Part shown: piece after piece, positions 48,779 through 60,315 of the stretch | How positions within the stretch are numbered: the first letter of the stretch is position 1 | Layout of the letters: the number at the start of each line of letters is the position of its first letter | Assembly (NCBI RefSeq): GCF_018139145.2 | Contig: NC_059473.1 | Span: forward strand, 248,001 to 312,000 | DNA: 64,000 nt | Direction: 5' to 3' | DNA from: Gymnogyps californianus | Taxonomy: Eukaryota > Chordata > Aves > Accipitriformes > Cathartidae | Position numbers and translations under genes: made by a program | Notes under the pieces: generated by a model | Seen by the model: the letters and a program-made list of their open reading frames with translations, nothing else | Told to the model about the DNA's origin: nothing | The model's database searches: none

Positions 48779-51759
48779 GCCCCAGCTCCCAAGCCCCAGC
48801 CTCGCAGGACCTGCTCACGTCTGCCTTAGCCGGGCGGATGACCCTTACCAGCGCCTAAGCAATCCGCTCCCATCGGGCAGGAGAGGCCGGTGCCTGGTGA
48901 GCGTTACCGGCTCCTCTTCCCGCTCAGCCTTCGCCCAAGAGGAATCGCGCTCCCAGCTTCTGTCAAGTCTTCTCCTTTTGGGAGGGGGGACGGTGGAAGA
49001 GAGCAATCCGCAGACAGAAGCGGAGCGTGGGAGCAGAAGTTCGAGCAAGTTTCTGTCAAATTCACAAAACTGTTGTAGCTGAGGGAGGGAAGAATGTCTT
49101 TTTTATATTCCTCAAGGACATTTTGTTACTAAACTTACAGCGATTTATTTTTCTAATGCTTCCACAAGTGAAAGCAAGGTTTTGCAACTTGCTAGGCAGA
49201 AACAAATTTTTACTTTTCATTTTGCTAGGAAAAAATTAATTTTGCTTGAGGGAAAGTGACTTTTTTTTTTTTAAATTGCATTTTGGTTCAGACAGGAGGA
49301 AAAAAAGGGGTCGGGGGAAATCACTCTTCACGTAGCATATTGTATCTGCTTGTGAAGAAGGCGCTCCTGAACTCAGCAGCGGTGGAGCAAGAGCAGTCTT
49401 GCTCACTCTGCCAGCAGCTACTTCCAGCACCTTTCCAGAAGAATTCTAGACAAATTTTGTTCTCTATGTCTTCCCATTTCCCATCCACAAGCCCACCCCA
49501 CTAAAGCAAGACCCAGGCTTGTGAAGATACCACTCCTTGCATCTTACAGAGGCGAAAAGCAGAAGGATGCTCAGAAAGGAAGAAGTCCAAGCCTGGCACC
49601 GCACCTCCAGGTACAAAGGCCAAGAGGCGAGAAGCCTGTGTTACCTACGGAGATGAAGGAGTCACCATCACCCTCCACACCTAAACATCAAGGCTTCACT
49701 AAAACGATGAGCACATCTTACCCACATTTAATTTCTGTGTCTTCCCCAGCCTCGATGTGAACAGGTATCAGTCCCACAACTGGGACTCTGCCACCCAGAT
49801 ACGCATATCCCCGAGCGCGGACGGACCGTGCTGTTGTACGCGCAGAAGCACGAACAGGAGCTGGAATCTCAGGACAACTCCACTCGTTAGAATACTTCAG
49901 TGCTTGAGTATTTCATTTAATATACCTTGTTTCTAGCACACAAGCCCACCTTAGACTGCGCTACAATTTTGGGATCTGCTAGGCACTTCTGCCACGGCCG
50001 CGACCTCCTGTGCGGTTTTGTCTGTACAATGCTGACAATCCACCAAAAAAAGACAACACACAACCCAGAGAAAGCCAAGGAACACTAGAAGCCCTGAATT
50101 TCACCCTGCTGCAGTGAGTTTTACAGCTGCGTAAATGCACTAACTTCTCCAGCATTCCCATCCCTATTCTGCTGAAAGGCTGAAGGTCTTTCGGGCAGGG
50201 ACTCTTCTGCTGTAGCTCCTCTTCGAGCACCAGCAACGCGTTTACGGGTAAAGCCACAGGTCTTGTGCAGTGCGTGCGTTCTCTGGGCACGACAACCCAG
50301 GACAACTCGGCCCACCTAAAGCTGAGCACGTGCGCAAGTCTTCGCACGCGTGAGGCTGAAGAGATGGTTTGCGTTTCAGCACGGAGACGGCCGCTACCGT
50401 TTGGGCTGAAAACCGCCTGCTCGGGCCGTGCTTCGGCACACCCACGCCCCAGGGCGAGTTCAAGGAAAGAGGGCTGCACGGCTCTGTTTTAAACACAGGG
50501 GAAACACCGCTTCGGAGACGACGTATCAGCCAGGAGAGCGCCGACTGCTAACGCCAGCCTGCCCGCGCCGGCACCAAAGCACGAGGCACAAGACTCCTCT
50601 CCCGCGGCAAGAGGAAAAAAAAAAGGTACGCCACCAGACCACGCTTCCTTCTCCTTCGGCCCCGGGGCTGCGCCATGCCGCAGGCAGAGCTCGGCCACCC
50701 AGACGTTCGCCCAGAAACCCCGCGCTGGTCACCGCCGTCTCGCCGCCTGGGTACGCAAACCAGAGGGGGAGCAAACGTTTAACAGGGAAGAGATCAGAAG
50801 GCACAAATTCAGATGAGGCGGTTTGGGTTTTGTGGGCTAAGGTTTGCGGTTCAGCGCAAAAAGGGCCCTAAAGGAAGGGTAACAAGCAGAAGCAAGCAGT
50901 CTGGAAGAGTTACCTGCTTCATAGCCAAGCACTACAAATTACATTATCATAATCTATGACTCACTGGAGAAATATGGATAAAAAAGAAAGTTGCTTTTGA
51001 AATAAGAGGAGGAAATGTAAGAAATAATTGCGTAAAAACTTCTTTGGCTGTTTAAATTAAACACTTTCGTGCCTGAGGGTCTAAATGAATATACTGAGAT
51101 CTTTCAGTTTCTGCAGTAATCACATATTTCCTGCTATTACTGACAATGACTTTAAAACGGCACACTTAAGCAGGGCTGTTATTTTATTTGCAACCTTTCT
51201 GAGGCGGGAGCGGCGACCAGGCACGTGGGAAGCGGTAACGCTGGGGGAGGAACACGATGACAGCTCGTCAGCGGAAACGTATGTCAGTCTAGTGAGGAGC
51301 TAACGACGGGCGGCACCGGGACCTTGGCGTGCCACAACCAAGCGGCCTCCGTCATAAATTTCTAGACACGTTCCACCCCATCCTGACGCAGCTGATGAGC
51401 TTGTCACCTTCACGACAGCTGATAAGCCATGACTGAATTAACAGCAAGTTTCTCCGAGTTTCTCTAGTGCAACCCTAGCTCTGAATTTGGTAGCACACGG
51501 ACCTGACCCAAAGCTCAACATCATATCAGCTTAATCCTTTTTGTTGGCTTCCAGTGGGTGAGTCATACTTCTAAACAGGACTAGGCGGTTAAATGATACT
51601 TTGCCTGAAGTAACATGAGTATTCCTCACTCTTTCCTCATCATCTTTTGTATTAGCTAAAACTGTCTGCCAAACCTAGCCCAACATCACCCGTGTTTGAG
51701 TTAAACGCTATCACTTTTTTTGTGCATAAACTCTGTCCGATTTTTTTGTGCATCTCTAG

Positions 51760-51895
51760 TTCCACACACCTTCACACGGATACCACGAGGACAAGAGGAC
51801 GGCAGGAGAGGCCAGAAGAACATCTGCTGCACGACAGCACAGTCAGATACTCCCTTGAAGGGCCACCAGGGATCCAAGAGGGACGAGCGAAGCAG
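51760..51895 (+). other. candidate 136-base internal exon
   Basis: The acceptor ends in 'gatttttttgtgcatctctag', a strong polypyrimidine tract, and the donor reads AAGCAG|GTATGA. Two of the three plus-strand frames are open across it, so frame cannot be chosen; a non-coding RNA exon fits as well. In the frame that closes in phase 0 the peptide is Arg/Thr/His-rich (TDTTRTRGRQERPEEHL) with no recognisable motif. No linked exons are visible. Confidence 0.22.
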
Positions 51896-54105
51896 GTATG
51901 ATTACAGGACTGGAAAACAAGGGAAGAGGAGACAAGAGACCAGAGGCTCTTTAGAAAATAAAGTGGGCTGCTTTGTTGTTCTGCCTCCACAAGCACTCGA
52001 CGCAATCAAATACAGCAACAGGATCAGGGCAGAGCAAGCGATGAATATTTCTCAGCTTCTTTCTGTTAACAGGACTCACAGCAATAAGGCGTAAATTGAC
52101 GTTTCAAAGCGTACTGGCAGGTACTCAGATCCCACAGCAACAAGTAGCTAAAATAATCTAATAGGCGTGCAAAGACAGGAGTCTTTTGAGGCTAGCGCTC
52201 CATCTCATCCATTTGCCATGCCTTGCTGCTTTTTCCCTGCCTTTTTTGGGGAGCGTGCTTTTTCCACCCACATCACCCATAGCTGAGCACCAGCCTGCAA
52301 CTGCTCCTAGAGCCGGTCACTCACAGAGCTGGACCCTCACCAAGTCACATGCCGCAACACCTAACCAACTCCGCCGGCGCCAAGGGGGCGAGGGAGCTAG
52401 CAGAAAGGCCGCCACGTCGTCGTTGCATCGGCGAAGTTCAAGAGATTTTTCAAAGGAAACGTAGTCCCCTCTTATTTGCTACCCCGATGCAGAAGCAGCC
52501 ATCCTCCAGATCGAGCCTTGCAAGGTTTATTTCCAAGTGCTGCAGTGCGGGGCTCAAAAACCCCCAGGCGTTCAGTGAATCGGGGCTACACAGTACAGAA
52601 CAAGCAGCGGGTTTCATAGGTAACTGCTCAAAAAGACCACGCTATCACTCCAATTGCAACTGCTTCAGAGCGAAAAATGGCAAAAGGACAAAATAAATAA
52701 TTTGCAGAAAAAGGTCTTTAGGCTGGATTCTGTCCATTTCATCCCTTTAATATTTCTCCAATGTATGTTTCAGAGGCAAAGTGAGCAAAAACCCCACTAT
52801 TTGGAGCAGTCTTGATGATAAAACGCTAGTGGATAGCCCACTGGATAAACCATTAGAAAATAAAAATAGCAGTTTGCAAATGTCATGCCAGGCTTTCAAA
52901 TGAGCCTGAAATACATGTGCAGTTAAAGAAAAAAAGATCTTTCCTTTACCATGTAAAAATGTGTTTACTGCCAACAGGCTACAAAAGCCAAGCGTTGCAA
53001 AAAAACCACAAAACACTTCAAAATGAGGCATTTTATTTCCCTCCCCCAACAGATGAGGTGAAACTGCTTCTTTAAACGCTCACTTTTGCCTAGCTGTAGG
53101 TGTTTATACAACTTCATTTTGGAAGTAAGCAAGGAAAAAAAAAAAGGTCTTTTCAGGCAGCGTTTTCCTACCAATGCTCACCAAAGGGAAGGAGAAGCGC
53201 CTGAAGGCCAAATGCACATAAGTGCACGTCCTGTGGGGATGCTAAGGAGGTTTAAGCTCTGCTGATTCCCAAGTAACAACAGACGCCCGAGGGTTAGGTT
53301 ACGCACCGCACGTCAGTTATGCTCAGCAACATCGCAATTTTAGCCAAATTGCCTCAATTTCCTCGAGCAGCACTGTATAGGCGAGCACTCAGGGAAGGCA
53401 AAGGCGGACACGCTTGGGGAACTCTTGTGCTTCTCGGCTGCCGCGCTAGGTCAGGTCTCTACTGTCACTTCAGAGCTAGACACTGTTGGCGGGCCCGATC
53501 CAGCACTAACATGGCCGGCGGAAGGAGGACAGCGCTGCCCTGCACGGGCGTTGAACCAAGCCTTCGATCCGCTTTCTTTAACAACAACAATTATTAGTGT
53601 CCGAACTGCACGCCGATTTGAACCGCCCCATTCCTACCTACACTTCGAAACACGCAAGCTGCTGCGAGGATCGGCGCCGAAGGTCTCCTCGTCCTAATCC
53701 GCTGGGATGATGGTTAAACTTGCATTAGACTCGATTGACCTCAGCGGCCCAGCTCCATCATCAGGTCCCATTTCAATCTCCGGAATGGCTGCTTCACTCT
53801 TGGCATTAGGAAAGAGAGCAGCAGGATGAAGTTGCATGGGCTCATGACCGGGGGCCCATTTCGTGCTGAATTCAGAAACCTGGCATCATTCTGAGTTGCA
53901 GGAAAAATGGAAAATTCTGAAATTCTTCCCAAAGCACAACTAACAACGCTTGGCTTTGCTTTCTCATGTTGTGTTATCATGTACAGCACAAAAATCATTC
54001 AGAACAAGACGACATATCAATGCTACTTACAGCATCACTTCTACCAGCTCTTTTACTCACTTAACTTGCTGAAAAGCAGAACCGAAGTATTCTGCACGTG
54101 GCCTA

Positions 54106-54160
54106 CAGTCCACTGAAGTCAACAGATAACTTTCACAGATGCTTCAATAGAGTCCCGCTC
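54106..54160. repeat. possible fragment of a 'tgaagtcaa' type ancient repeat
   Basis: The words 'cagtccactgaagtcaacag' and 'aactttcacagatgcttcaatagagtccc' resemble the TCAATGG-centred repeat motif seen at 25908 and 39429. The match is short. Confidence 0.25.
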
Positions 54161-54849
54161 CCATTCAAACATTTCTGACTGCCATCCAGCCTAGCGTTAA
54201 TGATTTACATTTACACTATGATAATGGTCCAAATGAAATCCACGAAACAACACACGGGACCTAAACTTTGTTACTTTTACTTTCTTTTCTGCAGTACTTT
54301 TCATCAGTTTGCTATTACAGAATGTATACCATTGTAATGTCATGATAATTCAGAGAAAACACAGTCATTCACCTAGGTATTTCTGCTTTCTCTCTCCTGA
54401 ACACAGTACAATGTACTCAGTAATTATCGTTTTATCTTCTGGAAAAAGGGGAGCAAAAACACACACCAGAAATAAAATCCCACACGTTTCCTCTAGGCCA
54501 CTTGATTTGGTGAAGGCAGGAGAAATAGCTGAGGGTGGTGCAATAGCAGGGGCTGATGTACCAAGCGCGGTGGGGGAAAGATTACTACAGATGCTGATGG
54601 GAGGCTGTAAGACTGGATCTGCACTATATGGGAGATACGCAAACAAGTAAAAAAATGAATAAGAAGAAATTTTGTACTAGTTTCTGCTGTCTAAAAAAGA
54701 CTATAATCATCCACCTGTCCAGAAATGTTATTAAGGATTACAGTGGAGGAAAAATTATAGGCAGAGAAGTGCAGCAAGAACTGTGTTTGTTAGAATTTCT
54801 CTTGGGGCACGTCACCTATATAAGTCTTGAAGAATGGAGAAACATCTTT

Positions 54850-54868
54850 CCCCTCCCCTCCCCTCCCT
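54850..54868. repeat. CCCCT short tandem repeat
   Basis: Three to four copies of CCCCT. Confidence 0.85.
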
Positions 54869-55986
54869 GAACTTTGAAGAAATGACATCCAAGCTCTGCT
54901 GTAAAAAGAAAAAAAAAATACAGGACTGAACAGCTTATAAAGCCTTCTCTTTTAGTAGTGATATATTGTGAAGACTTCTCTTGAGGTGAGAAATAAAAAC
55001 GATGCAATCGATTGGATGCAAACTGAAGACTCCCCATCTTGTTCTCTTTTCTGTCGTCCATGGACAGGTTTTTTGTACAGGGCTGCAGCAAGTGATTTGT
55101 CCTTTTAACTATGGGATGGGAACCTGCCCCTCTACATAGAGGGGAGCTTTTTGAGACCAAGTACAGAAAATCGACAAAAAGCCCCCGCCAGCTCAGGGGA
55201 GGCAAGTTCAAAAAGCGCATCAGCTCATCTCCGACAGTTCAGTACCCCCCGGACCCAATCTGCCTTCAGCCTGGCTGCGGGTGGATCCCCGAGGAAGCGG
55301 GACACGCGAAGCATACGAACGCAGCCGACGCGTTTGTGCCCACCTCCCCCAAAAGCTTCCCAATACGTCAACTGACTTCAAGAAAATGTAACGGAGCAGC
55401 AGTTTCAATGACATTAAATTCCTACGAGTTTCATAAAAACAGGAGTGAAGGAGATGAGGAGGACCCTGCCAAGGTCCGTCCCTGAGCTAAAGGCCACATT
55501 AGGAACGGAGCTCTACTTCTCATCAGCAGACCAACCCAACCTCAAGCTACAGAAGGCTAGGTTTCTTTGGGTCCACTGCTGGTGGAAGTACTTGTACTAA
55601 ATATATGACTACCTACAAATTTCTCAGACAATAATCCTACTAGCGCACGTCGTCACTATGTACGTCCCACCGCTAGAACCGCACGCAATGTTTATGCAAG
55701 AACCGCAGAAGACATGCTTCTTACGACCTCAGCACTTGGCTATTAGTATACATTAAACATTGTCTTGTACTCTAGCTGACAGCAGGTCCTCCTCTTAACT
55801 CTAGTTGCCGAGAGAGTTTGCAATACCCATACGGTGCATACATACCAGGAAAACAACAAGCGTGTTTATTGACCTACAAATTAGTAAGTACAAGGTTTTG
55901 GCAGTAAAGGTGACACCAATACAGATATCTGGAGGTAAGAAAGGCAACTGTAAGACCGAGGAGTCGGAAGCAACTGTCATTCCTAC

Positions 55987-56124
55987 CTGGTTCAGTGCAA
56001 TTTCTGACGTACGGCTGCCCACCGTCCTCCGGGACGTCAGTCGTGTTCTCCTCACTTGCTTGCAGTAGCTGTCTCCCGCTCCATTTGTCATTACTTTCCA
56101 CAGAATAGCTCAGGGCATCATAAC
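55987..56124 (-). CDS. candidate 138-base internal coding exon, gene unknown
   Basis: On the minus strand a polypyrimidine-rich acceptor 'tactgctcttttcctttag' precedes the exon, and CTGAACCAG|GTAGGA ends it. The exon begins with two bases of a split codon and ends with one (phase 1-1). The 45 full codons read YDALSYSVESNDKWSG at the start and PYVRNCTEP at the end. They are rich in Glu, Asp, Asn, Ser and Thr, with one Cys and one Trp. Two N-glycosylation sequons (NTT near residue 26, NCT at 41) and the symmetric phase fit an extracellular module, but no family is recognised. The same frame stays open upstream of the acceptor and another frame is partly open, which lowers confidence. No partner exon is identified within the window. 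Confidence 0.35.
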
Positions 56125-56440
56125 CTAAAGGAAAAGAGCAGTAGATACATGAGCCTGCACAGGAAAAGCAACTCCTGATTCTGTTCCTGAATGCTTGAAG
56201 CAGCCAAAACATCTGCATTTCAAACCCAGTGTCCCCTGGGTTAGAAACAGTGGTGTTTCTAATCCCACTGGAAAGGTACACTGCCATTAGCTCCACGTCC
56301 CCGTCAGTCCCAAAAACATCAGGAGTCAGGTTCATTCCTCCACAACTTCAGCGGTTCATTCTAGAAGAGCACCTATGGTTTCACAAGAAGTTGTAAACTT
56401 CAATCAGTTTAAAATTGGAGTACCATCCACTGTTTTGGTT

Positions 56441-56512
56441 AAAAAAAAAAAAAAAAAAGAAACCAACAAAAAAAACCTACACACACAACAAAAAACAAAA
56501 AAAACCAAACCA
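56441..56512. repeat. A-rich tract
   Basis: Eighteen A followed by about 50 bases of A runs broken by C (AAAAAACC, ACACACAACA). No retroelement body is recognised. Confidence 0.85.
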
Positions 56513-57670
56513 ACCACCCTCAACTTACTACTTCTGTAGGCATTTCACTGCTGGTAAGTACCAGCAAAACTCTGCTGAATTTTGCACATGCTTATACAAC
56601 ATTTAAGCCATTTCTGCTTAGGATTACAATCCAATTTGCTGCTGCATGAGGCCTCAGAAATACAGCGTTTGACACAAAAGTTCGGCAGGCTTCTACGTGA
56701 CTCAGCGAAACGCCACGCAGGTGTTCGGAAAGCTCTGCCCCAACAGAGCACGAGGTTCCTCGGGACTGCAAGGGCAGAGCCCGGCAACCCGCGCTGCGTC
56801 AGGCAACAGCAGCAGGGAGGCTGCACCGGAGCGGGGACCGGGGCACAGGAGCAATCGCCATGTTCAAATTACGTCTTGTAATAAAAGCCTGGACAGTTAT
56901 TTTCACCAAAGTAGTCAACAGGGATCCATTTCAGTATCTTGCGCCCAAGTCTAATGACACCGGTGGAAAGGCTCCTGAACGCGTTCGCCGCGGGCCAGGC
57001 AGCAGCTCTGCAACGCATTAGGAAGCATTCATTTATAAACATGAAATCTACAGCTTCCTTCAGGTCCTGCTCACAGAGCACAAAGCAACTGATGGAAACG
57101 TCTTTATGAGAGTACAGCTGTATTCATTCTCAAAACGGTTCTTATTGAGCCCAACTGCACTGTTATTCCCACCCAACACCATCTCACCGAAGCCAGAGCA
57201 TGCCTCCAAGCCACTTCAGTAGCCCTCCCTACTTCCAATCATCAAAAAATGTCTATAAACATCAGGGGCATGTACTTCACCCAAAACTGGAAAAAAAAAA
57301 AAGGGATGAGCCCCAGTCCAGCAGGAGTTAACCATTGAGACCCAGGGGTCTGGCTGTACTCTTTACCATGCCCTGTCCTCCTCAGAGGAAGCGTGTGCAC
57401 ATTTGCTGACTTCTCATTTTTCCAACACCAGCCATACTGCTTTCGCTCACCAGTTTCTTTGCCAGCAAGACCCAGACCTGACTGCTAAACAGCCGCATGC
57501 TATCAAAGTTTCAGTGCTACACGTGATTGCTGTTGAGAACACCAAGAAAACCCCCAAAACTCCATTCCGAGGCCATCAACCCAGTGAAACAAGAATCACC
57601 ATCTGGAAGGCAAGGAAGTAGCAAAGAGTAATACGATAAGGAGACTGAAGCGGCACCTCTTCCACTCCAG

Positions 57671-57745
57671 CAAAGGAGGAAAGTAGCCAGCACCGGGACT
57701 TCGCCACTGAGAAGCCACAAGGAACTGAAAAGTGAATACCGAGAA
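57671..57745 (+). other. candidate 75-base internal exon
   Basis: The acceptor 'cggcacctcttccactccag' is strong and the donor is CGAGAA|GTGAGT. Frame 0 is open over 25 codons (phase 0-0), with a basic, hydrophilic peptide containing RRKVAST and HKELKSEYRE. Absence of stops over 25 codons is likely by chance about a third of the time, so support is weak. Confidence 0.17.
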
Positions 57746-60286
57746 GTGAGTGCAGGCAGCGACAGCTGGGCAAGAAACGTACCGAAACGTTGACCCACTG
57801 GGTACCAAAACCAGCTTGCATGTAGTAAACGTGAAGCCGCGTTATACCAAGCCCCTGGCTCCCACCAGCAGCCCAGCACATCGAACTGCAATTGTTCTAT
57901 AGCCGTTTCGTGACCCGGGCTCACGGACTGGTTCCAGCCGCACGCCTGCAAGGCACAGGGTGGTTTCAGGTATGAGCATGCAGCAAGTGACCCTACAGAA
58001 GGTAACACATTACTTTGTCTTCTTATTTCTGACTCCATCCTTCGGCTTTGCCTTGGTGCCGCTAAGTGAAACTCTATTTTAGCAATGTCAACAAAAACAG
58101 CTGGCTGATTTCCGTGATATTCTTGGCACAAGGCTGGTCAGCCTTGGACATGTCATGTCTGCCTAATTAGCCGAAAGCACGTGCTCGCGTGTCATCCCAC
58201 GCATCCTATGTAGTTTTAGATTCAAGGGAGGAAGGAAAAAACCTTACTTTTTTTTTTTTAAGCCGCCAAGGCATCCACTTCAAGCAGGCACACGCCCTAA
58301 ATCAGCTCTCTCGCAACAGAGACCTTGAGCCCATCTAATAACAAACAGCATTTGAGAGAGATTTCCACCCACCCATCCATCTTCTTTCCACGAAGCGGAA
58401 CACAGGCTCTCTCACAAGGACTCCGCAGTTACTCCTCGAGTGCCTATCACTGACGCCGTCCAGGGCCTGTCTCCTGCGTGCGCTCGGGTCGCGGCAGGGC
58501 CTGGCTGTCCTGCTCCCTGGGAAGAACACGCAGTCGTCCGTCAAACTTCTAGGGTGTTCTGAGGCCCCCAAGAAACGACAGGCTTTACTCCGCGCCGGGA
58601 ATTCACAGCACCGGGGGTCTGTGCAGAGGCTGGAGTCGGCACCCGACGCTTGATGCTTCAAATCCATCTTAAAATCTGAACTATTCCCCATTTTGCCCAG
58701 CACTTTGGAGACAGATCGCAAGCAAAGAGCAGTGGAACAGAGATTCAAATCTTGGGGCGATGTCTCAGAGGGTGCTTAAGGATAAAGGAAAAGGTTCTCT
58801 GCGGGTCCCAACCCTTCTGTTTGGTTTTTCTGACTCATCCCATTGAGAGAAGCGGCCAACCTGAGACTCCTCGGTCTTACCCAGATGATAGTCTGCTCAG
58901 GGCAGCTCCCATGTCACGCTACCAGCAGGGAGGCAACGCTTGGGAAGGGGCTGCCTGGGAATTTGCATCCCAGGCCAAACGGCAGGGACTGGGACCAACG
59001 CTCCCAAGACACGCCGGAGTCTGCCTGTGTGCGTGTTTGGGGGAAGAACCACGGCCGCACGGGCAGCCTTAAGCACCCCTGTTTTCTAAGCAAAAAGTGT
59101 TTAACTTGGTAAACTAAATATCATCATTTAAAGCGTCAAGCACTTTGCACTTGCTATGCTTTACAAACTTTCGAGAATGCTGTTTGCTGTTTGTTTAGTC
59201 TGTGAGCACTGGTAAGAGCTTAAACCGGGAGTTAAACGTACACAAACATCCCTGATAGACTCCGTTTCTCAGAAGAAGCACGTGCAATAATGCAACATCA
59301 GGCATCTCCCATAATAACAAACATACTCCGGCAATCCGGGCAAAGCAGTTTCAGTTCCACATACAAGCTGTTTCCAAAGCAGAGAGACTCTTCTCCGAGC
59401 AGTCGACGCTTCAGCGTGCGTCGCTGCGCGGAGGAAAGGCACGAGGGAGAACCCGCACGGACTGCAACGGCCCAGAAGGTCCTGCAGAAACCCCTCCTGC
59501 TGCCTCCACACCCACGCCGCCCTTCTCTCAGGCGGCAAACTTTTCCAAGCGAGGGGCAGAGAAGAAGAAAGATCACTTGAGGTGACTTTGGAAGGGGAAA
59601 AGCTTAATTTGGCAACAAAAGTGTTTATAAAGGCTACATTCAGCATTCACACAACTCGGCGTAAATAGCAGCAGAACTGGTCCGCGGCCGAACTTGAAGG
59701 GACGGCTGTGACTTACAGCAGTAAAAGCTCTCCCCTGGTACCTCCAGGTTTAAGTGGGGTCGGCTGTCCCACAGCAGGACTCGCAACCCGCTGACCCCAA
59801 AAATCCTGCCTTGGGTATCGCCACTCTCAAACACATTTGGCTCAACAGAGCAATAGAAAACAGACGCTACAGATGAAAGGAGATGCTTTTTCAAAGGTCT
59901 GGCCTTCCAAGGATTTCCCTGTGAAAACAGGGACACATCAAGATTTAAACCTTGCTAACAAGGACGTTTTATGACAATTAAATGGGGTCCGCGTTTCCCC
60001 GCTTGCTGGCACCGGCCTCCCCGCGGCACGGCCGGAGGCAGCTCGACGCCTGCCCTGCGGGCACACAGGCTGCGCTGCCATCAGCCCCTGCAGAAAGCAA
60101 CTCAGAAACTTGGATTCGTGTTTTGGCAGACTCAGCGAAAGAGGAACCGACGGTCAGCTGCGGCTTAACCCCTCACACGTGGCCGCCTATAAAACAGGGA
60201 CCTCACCCGTCCCCTTGGATGCAAGGGGGCACCACCGTTTTGGCCTGGCAGCATCTCTCCCTGCTTTCGGTGCTGGCACGAGGCAG

Positions 60287-60315
60287 AACCACCACCACCA
60301 CCACCACCACCACCA
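60287..60315. repeat. ACC trinucleotide repeat
   Basis: About nine to ten copies of ACC (CCA/CAC in other registers). It would give poly-His or poly-Thr on the plus strand and poly-Gly/Trp on the minus, explaining the odd composition of frames over it. Confidence 0.95.

Larger units (their letters stand above)
47071..55986. other. gene-free stretch except low-confidence exon candidate
   Basis: Contains the 42-G homopolymer, a 16-bp tandem repeat, smaller CpG-rich patches (48640-48760, 50500-50760), the AT-rich block 50890-51190 and the exon candidate 51760-51895. A minus-strand frame at 54365-54646 is Pro/Ser-rich and coding-like but has no good donor. Confidence 0.45.

Noticed and set aside
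54365..54646. Pro/Ser-rich minus-strand frame with an acceptor-like site near 54617
   Set aside because: It reads like a disordered coding segment, but no good donor closes it and no adjoining exon is in phase.
56551..56565. CTGGTAAGTACCAG hairpin and donor-like sequence on the plus strand
   Set aside because: Only a 14-base exon could precede it; the hairpin is a six-pair stem expected by chance.
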